Notes: generated by a model from the letters alone, not told the origin. A stretch of 64,000 nucleotides of DNA from Mactromeris polynyma (GCA_032209605.1 JASFXZ010000020.1:7501-71500); one strand, 5' to 3'; positions 1 through 11,828 are shown, numbered from the stretch's first letter. Made by a program: numbers and translations.

Positions 1-1345
1 GAGTTTGGGGTATGGAGTTTGGGTTTTGGGGTTTGGAGTTTGGGGTTTGGAGTTTGGGGTATGGGGCATGGGGTTTGTAATATGTTTTTGGGGTTTGGAG
101 TTTGAGGTTTGGAGTTCGGGTTTGGGGTTTGGAGTTTGGGGTTTGGAGTTTGGGGTTTGGAGTTTGGGGTAAGAAGTTTGGAGTATGGGGTTTGGGGTTT
201 GGAGTTTAAAATTAAGGGTTTGGGGTTTGGAGTTTGGGGTTTGGATTTTGGGGTTTGGAGTTTGGGGTTTGGGTTTGGAGTTTGGGGTTTGGGGTTTGGA
301 GTTTGGGGTTTGGAGTTTGGGGTTTGGGGTTCGGAGTTTCGGGTTTGGGGTTTGGAGTTTGGGGTTTGGGGTTTGGGTTTTGGGGTTTGGGGTTTGGAGC
401 TTGGGGTTTGGGGTTTGGGTTGGGGTTTGGAGTTTGAGGTTTGGAGTTTGGGGTTTGGAGTTTGAGGTTTGGAGTTTGGGGTTTGGGTTTGGGGTTTGGA
501 GTTTGAGGTTTGGAGTTCGGGTTTGGGGTTTGGAGTTTGGGGTTTGGAGTTTGGGGTTTGGGGTTTGGAGTTTGGGGTTTGGGGTTTGGGTTTTGGGGTT
601 TGGGGTTTGGAGCTTGGGGTTTGGGGTTTGGGTTTGGGGTTTGGAGTTTGAGGTTTGGAGTTTGGGGTTTGGAGTTTGGGGTTTGGAGTTTGGGGTTTGG
701 AGTTTGGGGTTTGGAGTTTGGGGTTTGGGGTTCGGAGTTTCGGGTTTGGGGTTTGGAGTTTGGGGTTTGGAGTTTGGGGTTTGGGTTTTGGGGTTTGGGG
801 TTTGGGGTTTGGGGTTTGGAGCTTGGGGTTTGGGGTTTGGGTTTGGGGTTTGGAGTTTGAGGTTTGGAGTTTGGGGTTTGGAGTTTGGAGTTTGGAGTTT
901 GGGGTTTGGGGTTTGGGTTTGGGGTTTGGAGTTTGAGGTTTGGAGTTCGGGTTTGGGGTTTGGAGTTTAGGGTTTGGAGTTTGGGGTTTGGGGTTTGGAG
1001 TTTGGGGTTTGGAGTTTGGGGTTTGGGGTTTGGAGTTTGGGGTTTGGAGTTAGGGTTTTGGGGTTTGGGGTTTGGAGCTTGGGGTTTGGGGTTTGGGTTT
1101 GGGGTTTGGAGTTTGAGGTTTGGAGTTTGGGGTTTGGAGTTTGGGGTTTGGAGTTTGGGGTTTGGGGTTTGGGGTTTGGGGTTTGGGTTTGGGGTTTGGA
1201 GTTTGAGGTTTGGAGTTTGGGGTTTGGAGTTTGGGGTTTGGGGTTTGGAGTTTGGGGTTTGGAGTTTGGGGTTTTTGTTTTGGGGTTTAGGGTTTGGAGT
1301 TTGGGGTTTGGGTTTGGGGTTTGGGTTATTCGGGGTTAACTCGGA
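1..1345 (+). repeat. G-rich TTTGGGG/TTTGGAG degenerate array, copy 1
   Basis: Seven-base register TTTGGGG, TTTGGAG, TTTGAGG and TTCGGAG, with occasional 6-base units TTTGGG. The G-runs every 3-4 bases make this a strong potential G-quadruplex strand. It ends near 1345 in a short AACTCGGAGTA-type repeat. It is telomere-like in composition but is not the canonical TTAGGG. Confidence 0.9.
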
Positions 1346-2146
1346 GTAAACTCGGAGTTAACTCGGGGTAAACCCCGTTTTAGCTGATATAACATCAATC
1401 GGGGTTAACTAGGGGTAAACTCGGAGTAAACTCGGGGTATACCCCGTTTTGATGCCGGTCAGACGGACAGCGCATTTGGACAACCAAATAAAAAGTAGTA
1501 TGTAAAGCAAACATTTTATATTGAGATTTAATAAATGATAGATTTATGAGGCTCATTATCAATGGCAACGGCAACATAAGCATCATAATATTTTAAAACA
1601 ATCGAGACAGACAGACGGACAATTAATGGACAGACGGACAACCAAATAAATACAGTATATAAGGAAAAAAGTCATTTTTCTATTTAGTATATGTTATCTT
1701 TATAAGCCTCAATAGCAACGACAAAATAAGCATCATAATATTTCATAACATTGGAGACGAACAGACGGACGACCAACGGACAGACGGATAACCAAACAAT
1801 ACAAAATATATCATGACAAATTATGTTCTTATCAATCTAAAAATAACGAACTATAGAAATAATAGTTTGGAAATAAATAATAAACAAAATAACTTACATC
1901 AAATTCCTAATCCAATTATTTTTAAACACAACAATAATTCACAAAGTCACAAATTCACAAATTCACAAATTTCACAGCAAGTCAATAATTTCTTCCAATA
2001 AAATATTTTACAACCTTTTCATATCACATTCGAAGTACAACTGAAAGGTTTGAAAAGTCACGTGATGTAAAAAAAATCACATGACAAAAATAACCAATCA
2101 CAATCCAGAATCTCATTCAGTCTCATCTCATCACGTAATTAACCCC

Positions 2147-2258
2147 TACCCTAACCCTAACCCCCTAACCCTAACCCTAACCCCTAACCCTAACCCTAAC
2201 CCTAACCCTAACCCTAACCCTAACCCTAACCCTAACCCTAACCCTAACCCTAACCCCT
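2147..2258 (-). repeat. Interstitial telomeric (CCCTAA)n array
   Basis: About 18 units of CCCTAA on the + strand, with a few CCCCTAA variants near the left edge. CCCTAA on the + strand is the orientation expected at a left chromosome end. It lies between unique DNA and the G-rich array, so it is interstitial here. Confidence 0.95.
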
Positions 2259-3907
2259 GGGTTTGGGGTTTGGAGTTTGGGGTTTGGATTTTGGGGTTTG
2301 GGGTTTGGGTTTGGAGTTTGGGGTTTGGGGTTTGGAGTTTGGGGTTTGGGTTTGGAGTTTGGGGTTTGGGGTTTGGAGTTTGGGGATTGGAGTTTGGGGT
2401 TCGGAGTTTCGGGTTTGGGGTTTGGAGTTTGGGGTTTGGAGTTTGGGGTTTGGGGATTGGGGTTTGGGTTTTGGGGTTTGGGGTTTGGAGTTTGGGGTTT
2501 GGAGTTTGGGGTTTGGGTTTGGGGTTTGGAGTTTGGGGTTTGGAGTTTGGGTATGGGGTTTGGAGTTTGGGGTATGGAGTTTGGGTTTTGGGGTTTGGAG
2601 TTTGGGGTTTGGAGTTTGGGGTATGGGGCATGGGGTTTGTAATATGTTTTTGGGGTTTGGAGTTTGAGGTTTGGAGTTCGGGTTTGGGGTTTGGAGTTTG
2701 GGGTTTGGAGTTTGGGGTTTGGAGTTTGGGGTAAGAAGTTTGGAGTATGGGGTTTGGGGTTTGGAGTTTAAAATTAAGGGTTTGGGGTTTGGAGTTTGGG
2801 GTTTGGATTTTGGGGTTTGGAGTTTGGGGTTTGGGTTTGGAGTTTGGGGTTTGGGGTTTGGAGTTTGGGGTTTGGAGTTTGGGGTTTGGGGTTCGGAGTT
2901 TCGGGTTTGGGGTTTGGAGTTTGGGGTTTGGGGTTTGGGTTTTGGGGTTTGGGGTTTGGAGCTTGGGGTTTGGGGTTTGGGTTGGGGTTTGGAGTTTGAG
3001 GTTTGGAGTTTGGGGTTTGGAGTTTGAGGTTTGGAGTTTGGGGTTTGGGTTTGGGGTTTGGAGTTTGAGGTTTGGAGTTCGGGTTTGGGGTTTGGAGTTT
3101 GGGGTTTGGAGTTTGGGGTTTGGGGTTTGGAGTTTGGGGTTTGGGGTTTGGGTTTTGGGGTTTGGGGTTTGGAGCTTGGGGTTTGGGGTTTGGGTTTGGG
3201 GTTTGGAGTTTGAGGTTTGGAGTTTGGGGTTTGGAGTTTGGGGTTTGGAGTTTGGGGTTTGGAGTTTGGGGTTTGGAGTTTGGGGTTTGGGGTTCGGAGT
3301 TTCGGGTTTGGGGTTTGGAGTTTGGGGTTTGGAGTTTGGGGTTTGGGTTTTGGGGTTTGGGGTTTGGGGTTTGGGGTTTGGAGCTTGGGGTTTGGGGTTT
3401 GGGTTTGGGGTTTGGAGTTTGAGGTTTGGAGTTTGGGGTTTGGAGTTTGGAGTTTGGAGTTTGGGGTTTGGGGTTTGGGTTTGGGGTTTGGAGTTTGAGG
3501 TTTGGAGTTCGGGTTTGGGGTTTGGAGTTTAGGGTTTGGAGTTTGGGGTTTGGGGTTTGGAGTTTGGGGTTTGGAGTTTGGGGTTTGGGGTTTGGAGTTT
3601 GGGGTTTGGAGTTAGGGTTTTGGGGTTTGGGGTTTGGAGCTTGGGGTTTGGGGTTTGGGTTTGGGGTTTGGAGTTTGAGGTTTGGAGTTTGGGGTTTGGA
3701 GTTTGGGGTTTGGAGTTTGGGGTTTGGGGTTTGGGGTTTGGGGTTTGGGTTTGGGGTTTGGAGTTTGAGGTTTGGAGTTTGGGGTTTGGAGTTTGGGGTT
3801 TGGGGTTTGGAGTTTGGGGTTTGGAGTTTGGGGTTTTTGTTTTGGGGTTTAGGGTTTGGAGTTTGGGGTTTGGGTTTGGGGTTTGGGTTATTCGGGGTTA
3901 ACTCGGA
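2259..3907 (+). repeat. G-rich TTTGGGG/TTTGGAG degenerate array, copy 2
   Basis: Same array type as 1-1345, here with its full left boundary. It begins immediately after a CCCTAA array, at CCCCTGGGTTTGGGG, so a C-rich telomeric strand abuts a G-rich telomere-like strand head to head. Bases 2563-3907 duplicate 1-1345. Confidence 0.9.
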
Positions 3908-4704
3908 GTAAACTCGGAGTTAACTCGGGGTAAACCCCGTTTTAGCTGATATAACATCAATCGGGGTTAACTAGGGGTAAACTCGGAGTAAACTCGGGGT
4001 ATACCCCGTTTTGATGCCGGTCAGACGGACAGCGCATTTGGACAACCAAATAAAAAGTAGTATGTAAAGCAAACATTTTATATTGAGATTTAATAAATGA
4101 TAGATTTATGAGGCTCATTATCAATGGCAACGGCAACATAAGCATCATAATATTTTAAAACAATCGAGACAGACAGACGGACAATTAATGGACAGACGGA
4201 CAACCAAATAAATACAGTATATAAGGAAAAAAGTCATTTTTCTATTTAGTATATGTTATCTTTATAAGCCTCAATAGCAACGACAAAATAAGCATCATAA
4301 TATTTCATAACATTGGAGACGAACAGACGGACGACCAACGGACAGACGGATAACCAAACAATACAAAATATATCATGACAAATTATGTTCTTATCAATCT
4401 AAAAATAACGAACTATAGAAATAATAGTTTGGAAATAAATAATAAACAAAATAACTTACATCAAATTCCTAATCCAATTATTTTTAAACACAACAATAAT
4501 TCACAAAGTCACAAATTCACAAATTCACAAATTTCACAGCAAGTCAATAATTTCTTCCAATAAAATATTTTACAACCTTTTCATATCACATTCGAAGTAC
4601 AACTGAAAGGTTTGAAAAGTCACGTGATGTAAAAAAAATCACATGACAAAAATAACCAATCACAATCCAGAATCTCATTCAGTCTCATCTCATCACGTAA
4701 TTAA

Positions 4705-4905
4705 CCCCTACCCTAACCCTAACCCTAACCCTAACCCTAACCCCCTAACCCTAACCCCCTAACCCTAACCCTAACCCTAACCCTAACCCTAACCCTAACC
4801 CTAACCCTAACCCTAACCCTAACCCTAACCCTAACCCTAACCCTAACCCTAACCCTAACCCTAACCCTAACCCCCCAACCCTAACCCTAACCCTAACCCT
4901 AACCC
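4705..4905 (-). repeat. Interstitial telomeric (CCCTAA)n array, longer copy
   Basis: About 33 units of CCCTAA with C-run variants (CCCCCTAA, CCCCCCAACC). This is the second macrosatellite unit's telomeric block. It is longer than the first block and is followed by 133-bp repeats instead of the G-rich array. Confidence 0.95.
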
Positions 4906-5425
4906 TTCCGGTTGAGGTTTCGGGTGATTTTTAGTTAGTTTTAGGGTTAGGGTTGGGGTTACGGTTTGGGTTAGTTTACTTTTCGGTTTCGGCTTAGGTT
5001 TACGGTGAATTTAGTGTCACTTTTAGGTTTCGGTCAACTTCCGGTTGAGGTTTCGGGTGATTTTTAGTTAGTTTTAGGGTTAGGGTTGGGGTTACGGTTT
5101 GGGTTAGTTTACTTTTCGGTTTCGGCTTAGGTTTACGGTGAATTTAGTGTCACTTTTAGGTTTCGGTCAACTTCCGGTTGAGGTTTCGGGTGATTTTTAG
5201 TTAGTTTTAGGGTTAGGGTTGGGGTTACGGTTTGGGTTAGTTTACTTTTCGGTTTCGGCTTAGGTTTACGGTGAATTTAGTGTCACTTTTAGGTTTCGGT
5301 CAACTTCCGGTTGAGGTTTCGGGTGATTTTTAGTTAGTTTTAGGGTTAGGGTTGGGGTTACGGTTTGGGTTAGTTTACTTTTCGGTTTCGGCTTAGGTTT
5401 ACGGTGAATTTAGTGTCATTTTTAG
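4906..5425 (+). repeat. 133-bp tandem repeat, about 3.9 copies
   Basis: Copies begin at the CCGGTTGAGG motif at 4908, 5041, 5174 and 5307, a period of exactly 133. Each copy contains TTAGGGTTAGGGTTGGGGTTACGG, i.e. short G-strand telomeric seeds opposite in orientation to the adjacent CCCTAA block. The copies look nearly identical. A further 20-bp direct duplication (ACAACGGAACCTCGAATGCA) follows at about 5428-5473. Confidence 0.92.
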
Positions 5426-5459
5426 GGTACAACGGAACCTCGAATGCATTGTACAACGG

Positions 5460-6200
5460 AACCTCGAATGCATTTTCATAACGTATCTCAAAGTTTTTCG
5501 GTTCTGCCATGCAATAATATTAACAGAGTTTCTCTGGAGGCCGTTCCTATATCCGGGCGACAGCGGCATTATGTACCATATTCGGTATGCGCTATTTCCT
5601 ATAGAAAAGGCCAAATGTATACTAAAATTCTTATTCTTTGACTGACGCCAAAAAAATGCTACCATTCAAAACATAATTGACTGTTCTTTATAACAAGATC
5701 AAGTTATATAGCGTTTGTCCATCCGTCTGTCTGTACAAGACGTGATCACTTTACAGTCGGTCAATTTTCGGTTAAAAACCTACCTGGGTCGCTTTATAAG
5801 CATACTACTCTCTTCATAATTGAGATATGAATATAAATAAAGTGTCATTGTAAAGGTATTCAGTATATCTATGAATGTATACTAAGATATGAAGCATTTG
5901 ACCTTTCGTCCGTCCGTCCTTAGGGGTGAGAAATATGTCATACACGGATTATTTTGCTCTAAAATGCCACTTTTAATGTATCTGGCTTGTTTTTTGTTAT
6001 GTGCGATTACATTTGCAACCTAAGTATTTAAAATATAATCCAAATAATACCAAGTTAATAACTGTTTATCCGTCCGTCTGTCCGGTCCGTGCTATACGAA
6101 AAATCCCGTCATGATCGTTTTTTTGGTGGAGAAAATGTGGGGATATTACACCTATTTCAATTAACTGTTACGAAGTTAATCATGGCCGTTAGAATTATAA
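5460..6200 (+). repeat. Dispersed repeat, copy A (GTCCGTCCGTCTGTC-rich)
   Basis: Shares several blocks in the same order with 31140-32160: CATTATGTACCATA..CGGTATGCGCTATTTCC, then AACAAGATCAAGTTATATA, CAGTCGGTCAATTTTC, AAAGTAT/GTCATTGTAAAGGTATT and GAGAAATATGTCATACAC. Short tracts of CCGTCCGTCTGTC separate the blocks. No coding potential is seen. Bases 6200-6460 hold nothing I recognise. Confidence 0.75.
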
Positions 6201-6466
6201 TACATACATATCTGTAGAGATTGAATGTAACTATTGACAAATGCCAAATTTCGCTATACAAGCGATATACATAAGCACACACACTTAATCCGTCTCTCCA
6301 GGTAAATTGTTTTCACTTGAACTTACCTTATTTATATATTGAACATTATTTACCATAAGTATTTATCTACATAATACAATTTATTTCAATTCTTTATCTT
6401 CACGCATAGGGTGCGTAGGTAACGTCATGTACGATTTTACGATAGTTCGCACTTCAGAGTAAATAA

Positions 6467-8320
6467 ATGTACAATATGGCACTCGCAATTCTATATTACT
6501 GGCCTAGATGTGATTATGTTGACGGACATACAACACTTAATGGCAAAAGCGAAGCTTCAGTGGATAGTGGTAGAGTTCTACGTTTTATTATGGACGAAAT
6601 GCAGGTGATCACTGCGATCGATGAAAGACACCTACAATGTTCAGGTGAGTTTGTCATTGACATTTTTATTGGAAAGAAAGTGGTTAAAATATTGAACTCA
6701 ATATGCAATTTAATATATCCCGTTACAGCAAGCCGTCAAAGTATCATTTGCATCTCGACATGACATTTATCCAGTGTCATTGTTTTCTTTATATAAGATG
6801 TGAGTGCATAATAATTTCGGACAGTACGTATTGCGGACAAAACATGTGTGTAACAATGTTTAGTGACATTAAAACACGTATTCAATGAAATTGGCAGTTT
6901 CTATAAATTGATTTCATGACCTTGCTTTTATAAATTTATTAAATTAACGACATATGTGACTTATTTCGATTGCAATATTAACATATGTCCAGTCTAAGAG
7001 TTGAGTTAGAAAGTGTCCCTCGTTTATTGTCTTTGTTACACTGCGCTAAATTGTTTAATTTATTTATGTGTATCGGTGCAGATATTCCTTGAGTCAGAAG
7101 ACAATGGTGAGGTGAATTCTACTTCTTGTCAGTGTCCTATGGGTGAATACAAATGTAATTATGTGGCAGCTTCATTGTTGTTTGGGTAAGTTACATGCTT
7201 GTGTACTTTAATAATAATGATAATAAAATAACATTAATCATAATTATTGCTGTTGTGATAAAAATTCTTCAGTCGAACAATAGATTTAGCATCCCTTGTT
7301 TCAAGGGCACTTAAGTGTCTATTACATTTTGCAATATAACATTTGGTACATACTTGAGGCAATTCAAATTGATGTGACTGTGAAAGTTCTTCATAAATGT
7401 AATGCGTTTTGTGTATGTGTTAATTAGTTTGCAGTATTAAAAACTATTGTATTAATAAATATATGTATACATTCGATCATTAGTCGGTTATAAAAATATT
7501 TCAGGTACAAAAGACAAAATTATATGAAGTGTAGCTGGTTGAAACATCCTAATTCTGCACCACCAAAAACCACTGTGAATATTGGTGATTTGTAATCTCC
7601 AAAGCCACCTGAATACAGGTATGACTTTAAATAAAGTTATTAAAGTACTTTAACTTTCCAGAACCGGCTGATCTGGATCTACAACTGGTTGCATAATCTA
7701 ACATACATTACTTTCATTGTTGAAGTTGTTGCATTTCACAGTCTTGTTTTCCAATTGGGTAGTTGAAGCTAATTTACATTAGTTTCTAAATTTGGGATTT
7801 AACAACAGTTATGTTCATTTACTATCATTAGTGTTAGATCTTGACAAATAGAAAATGATAATGGGTTACTTTCATGGAATGATGTTCATAGACAAACTTA
7901 TTTACTATATGTTTCTTTTTTAATAATTAATAAAGCTAAATTATGTCAAACTGATAAATTATCCTTACATTTGTTTCAAAGATTGCTGTAAATTTGTGCT
8001 AAAGACTCATACTTTCAAGTCCTTAGTAACTTTGTAACACCGGATTCTAGCGAGGAGCTGTTGACACAAGAATTACCAGTTACCCTAATAGATGACCTGC
8101 TGTTCAACCCTGGCTACCTCTTAGGTCAGGACCCATAAACATAGCTCAGGGGTCACCTGGTAGTGTCCAGGAGAAAGCAGTGGAAATAGCTTTTGCTACT
8201 GTTGGGCAAAGTAAAAACTCATTACGGGCAACAGAGATTTACTGCCTCTAACTTTGGACAAATCATAGCTGCTGCAAAATGAAATGTGTACAATGGTTAT
8301 AATAGCTTATTTGAACATAC
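6467..8320 (+). pseudogene. Decayed SWIM zinc-finger / YqaJ-like gene
   Basis: Exon-like blocks lie at 6467-6644 (ends CAG|GTGAGT), 6729-6790, 7082-7185 and 7505-7618. The third block encodes CQCPMGEYKCNYVAA, a SWIM-type CxC...CxH finger whose last ligand His is Tyr. Blocks three and four splice in phase (GG|G) and continue KCSWLKHPNSAPPKTT, but an in-frame TAA sits at 7593-7595. At 8229-8280 a frame reads RFTASNFGQIIAAAK and then stops, which resembles the start of a YqaJ-type nuclease domain. Blocks one and two do not join in phase. SWIM plus YqaJ proteins are abundant in mollusc genomes and many copies are mobile or decayed. I read this as a relic; a divergent functional gene with other exons is less likely. 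Confidence 0.5.
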
Positions 8321-9215
8321 TTTTAATAAATGTTATTGCTTTATAGACATTTCGCTATCAGCCCGAATGTTACTAAGCTGAGTTTCGGAAGACAAATGCA
8401 ACCAGTTATTCATTTCTTTATTTGTGAAACCAAACGCTGGTCAAAATACATTGATGAAATAAAATATATAAACCTGGACAGTCGTTTATTTTTAATTAAG
8501 GATTACTTACTCAATCATAGCTGCATGTTATCTCATAGCAAAATGGTTCTATAGTATAATTATAAGCAACACTAATGTTCATATCGAGCACAACACTGGC
8601 ATTTTCATTGGAAAACAAGAATAACTGACATTTTAATTTTAAACAATTTCATATTTATCTGCAATTTCCTTTAACAAGGGTGCCTGAAGATTGACAAGAC
8701 AACAACACAATTGAAAAATCTTCGTAGATAAATGTCTGTTCTGAGTTGGTATGTGATTTAAAATGTTACAGTTCTTCATTCTTTCATTTGCTCTCTCAAC
8801 CTGAATTCTGCTTCTTCCAATCTTAAAACAAAGTTCTGCCTCCTCTTCTTTAAAATGTCCGTTGCGTGAGAGACAAGGAGAAACATTTCAAGTAATTCCT
8901 GCAGGGAGTTCTCAAATATACTAGCGGAAAAAAGAAACTGTGCATGTGTAAAATGTTCATATATCCTTCAATTTTATAAATTAAAGCTTGAAACTTTACA
9001 CAGGTAAGTTGTGTATCCCTCTCGGTCATTTACACTGGCCAGTGCATGAGTTGCACTGGTAGTTTGCCTGTCAGGCTAACGTCTTCTTTTTCACGTTTTT
9101 TTCGGGCAGCAGTCAATTGCAAACACGTTTGTCGCCTAAACCTGTGTTAAAACATAGTGTTGTTACATGTAAGACACAAAACCAGGATAATTTTGAAAAA
9201 CGTGGTTGATACGCC

Positions 9216-10211
9216 ATGCCAAGGTTGAATGAAACTGACAGATGCCGCGCCGTAGGCATGATTGAAGCTGGTGTACGTCATACTGACGTTGCCAGACAAT
9301 TTGGCGTTCACCGAAATACTGTAGACGCCTTGTGGAGACGGCACCAACAGTTTGGGGCAACCAGAGACCGGCCTCGACCAGGACGTCCACGCGTAACGTC
9401 TATTCGCCAGGATACGTACATCCGGGTGGTTCATCTCCGTGACCGACTCAGAACTGCTTCTTTGACGGCTAGAAGTATTCCTGGCCTTAGAAGAATCAGT
9501 CCCGAACGGTACGTAATCGATTGCGTGAACGAGGCATACGTCCACGACGTCCTGCCATACGTCCTGTTCTGCAGCAACGTCATCGTGTAGCACGTTTTGC
9601 CTGGTGTAGAAGACACATACACTTCACGCAACAGGACTGGGCACGTATTCTTTTCACGGATGAGTCCAGGTTCCATCTCGACAGCAGCGACGGCCGTTCT
9701 AGAGTGTACCGTCGTGTTGGTGAACGTTTCCATGACAGTTGTGTGATTGAACGACGTCCATTCGGCGGAGGTAGTGTCATGGTGTGGGGTGGCATCTCAT
9801 CCCGTGGTAGAACAGCACTTGTGGTTGTAGACGGCACACTTACAGGCATCAGATATCGTGACGAAATCATACGGCCTCACGTCCTTCCATTTGTGCAGCA
9901 ACGTAACGCCACGCTGCAACAGGATAACGCTCGCCCGCACGTCGCGCGGGTCGTCACCGACTTTTTGACCCAGAACAATGTGAATGTGCTGCCCTGGCCT
10001 GCAATATCACCGGATTTGTCGCCTATAGAACACGTGTGGGATGAGATGCAGCGACGGTTACGTGGCCTCCAAAATCAGCCGTTGACGTTACCTGATCTAT
10101 CACGTGCGCTTGTCAGAATCTGGAATGGTATTCCCCAGGCATTTTTCAGAACACTTGTCACATCAATGCGGCGTCGTTGTCAAGCATGCATCGATTCCAA
10201 TGGTGGACATA
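9216..10211 (+). pseudogene. Tc1 transposase (outer element), frameshifted
   Basis: Starts at MPRLNETDRCRAVGMIEAGV with a paired-type helix-turn-helix region (DVARQFGVHRNTV) and the GRPR hook (RPRPGRPR). Near 9500 one base is missing, so the frame moves from the ATG frame (...RRISP) to that of RNRLRERGIRPRRP. The catalytic triad is visible: TDESRF, LQQDNARPH and SPDLSPIEHVWDE, with 34 residues between the second Asp and the Glu (DD34E). The C-terminus, after RRRCQACIDSNGGHT, is cut by the inner element; the remaining few codons lie after 11830. It acts on the element's own TIRs when intact; this copy cannot make full-length protein without frameshifting. Confidence 0.9.
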
Positions 10212-11828
10212 CACTTACGGACTTTGAAAACGCACCACTTTTCAGGGGTCCGTATTTTTTTGTTTGAAATCTCTAGGGTATTTTGTTCCATCGAAATGAT
10301 GTTCCTGGTGAATGACCTTGGTATTAGAGTATATTTGGTACTTGTTTTTACAACGCAAATTACCAATAGCAACCACGTGGTCAAATCCCATTTTTCGCAC
10401 GTGGATCTCGCGTAAATCTAAATATCCGAATTGTGTTAATGGTGATGTGTACACGGTGCATTAACATGTCAAAAAATCACAGTTTGAGGTAACAAGTAGC
10501 ATTGATTATCATGCCACGTTTACCCGAAAATGTCCGGTCTGAAGCAATAGGCATGTTACGAGCCGGAAGTAGCTGCCGCGCCGTAGCCGCACGATTCCAT
10601 TGTCATCATACAACAATTGTACGTCTACAAGAACGTTATAGACAAACTGACACCGTCAAGGATCGTCCGAGACCCGGTCAAAGGCCTGTTACGACGCCTA
10701 GACAGGATGCAGTAATGCGCATGCTCCACCGACGAGACCGCTTCCGGCCAGCTAATGTGACTGCCAGATGAATGCTTGGTGTCCATGGGTATGTAAAATG
10801 TTCAGATGCTAATAAAACACGAGTTGATTTTTAAAATATAATATTTTGATTCAGTACATTGTTCTGTTTGTATTCCGTTTTAGAAATGCAATATATCCCC
10901 GGACAGTCCAGAGGAGGCTTAAAACTGTTGGGTTGACGTGCCATCGCCCGAAAAAGGTCTCTCCACTGACACCAAGGCACAAACTAGCACGGGAACGGTG
11001 GTCAATGACCTATCTTAGACTCACAAGAAGGCAGTGGGGTTCCGTACTGTTTGCGGATGAATCAAAATTTAACGTGAGTGGATGTGATGGGCGGGTCAGG
11101 GTTTACAGAGAACGAGGGGAACGCTTCTCTGAAAATTGCGTGCTTCAACGAAATAGGTGGGGCGGCGGAAGCGTTCATGTTTGGGCCGGAATTACTAGAT
11201 TCCACAGAACAGAGCTGGTTTTCCTGGAGAGGAATGTTAACGCTCAATCATACATCGAAGACGTTCTTCAACATGTCGTCATTCCCTTCTTGGATCACCA
11301 TTTCCGGCGTCAACGATGTTTATTCCAGCATGATAACGCTCCTGCGCATAAAGCACGGAGAACAGTCACATTTCTGGAACAAAACAATATCAACGTGATG
11401 GGATGGCCCGCTTTGTCACCAGACTTAGCCCCCATTGAAAACATATGGGATTTACTTGGAAGGTGCGTTCACAGGCGAGTGCCGCCACCTGGATCTGTTC
11501 GCGAGCTTCGTCAGGCCCTCGTCGAGGAATGGCGGAACATTCCCCAGCAGCGCATTGAAAATGTGATATTATCAATGAGAAGCCGTTGTCGTGAATGCAT
11601 CAGGAACAATGGGTCATACACACACTATTGAACTGTGAATTTGTCATTTGAGGTTGAAATACATTGATGTTACGTAACTTTGCAATCTTGTTAAGTTTTG
11701 TTATGAAATTTTGCTTGTTGCTTGCATATAAAATGAACTTTATATACAACAAAATTTGTGGCAAATAAATTTAGTTTTCTGTATACTTTGGGGTTTTGTA
11801 TAAGTGGTGCGTTTTTAAAGTCCGTAAG
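10212..11828 (+). mobile_element. Inner Tc1 element nested in the outer one
   Basis: Inverted ends CACTTACGGACTTTGAAAAC at 10212 and the complement ending ..AAAGTCCGTAAG at 11828 share about 30 bp with a 2-base difference at the tip. TA flanks both sides (10210-10211 and 11829-11830). It inserted into the last codons of the outer transposase. It encodes a transposase of a different Tc1 lineage with an intron. Confidence 0.88.
10511..11631 (+). pseudogene. Tc1 transposase (inner element), one stop, one intron
   Basis: Exon 1 runs 10511-10788 from MPRLPENVRSEAIGMLRAGS with HTH (CRAVAARFHCHHTTIVRL) and a GQRP hook. Exon 2 runs 10884-11631. The 95-bp intron has GTATGT and TTTTAG ends and restores frame across VHG|NAIYPRTVQ. 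DD34E residues are intact: FADESKF, FQHDNAPAH and SPDLAPIENIWD. An in-frame TGA at 10769-10771 replaces a residue before MLGVHG. That is the only disabling change I see, so the copy is young or was recently active. The stop at 11629-11631 follows NNGSYTHY. Confidence 0.9.

Larger units (their letters stand above)
1..4704. repeat. 2562-bp subtelomeric macrosatellite, about 1.8 units
   Basis: Bases 1 to about 2142 recur at 2563 to about 4704 (offset 2562). Every stretch I compared was identical, including the non-repetitive part at 1350-2140 (copy at 3912-4702). Each unit has a G-rich TTTGGGG/TTTGGAG array, a roughly 800-bp A+T-rich segment with two diverged internal copies (about 1478-1635 and 1635-1790) carrying GACAGACGGAC motifs, and a CCCTAA array. 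The near-identity implies a recent duplication, gene conversion or possibly an assembly artefact. Open frames across it are products of the 7-bp periodicity and are not genes. Confidence 0.9.

Noticed and set aside
109..3911. Long open frames in the G-rich array (up to 261 codons of GVWSLGF-type repeats)
   Set aside because: They follow from a 7-bp repeat without stops and recur in several frames; there is no start context, splice signal or domain.
10769..10771. TGA in the inner Tc1 transposase as a second selenocysteine codon
   Set aside because: The position is not a redox site, no SECIS was seen after 11631, and transposon copies decay; it is better read as a nonsense mutation.
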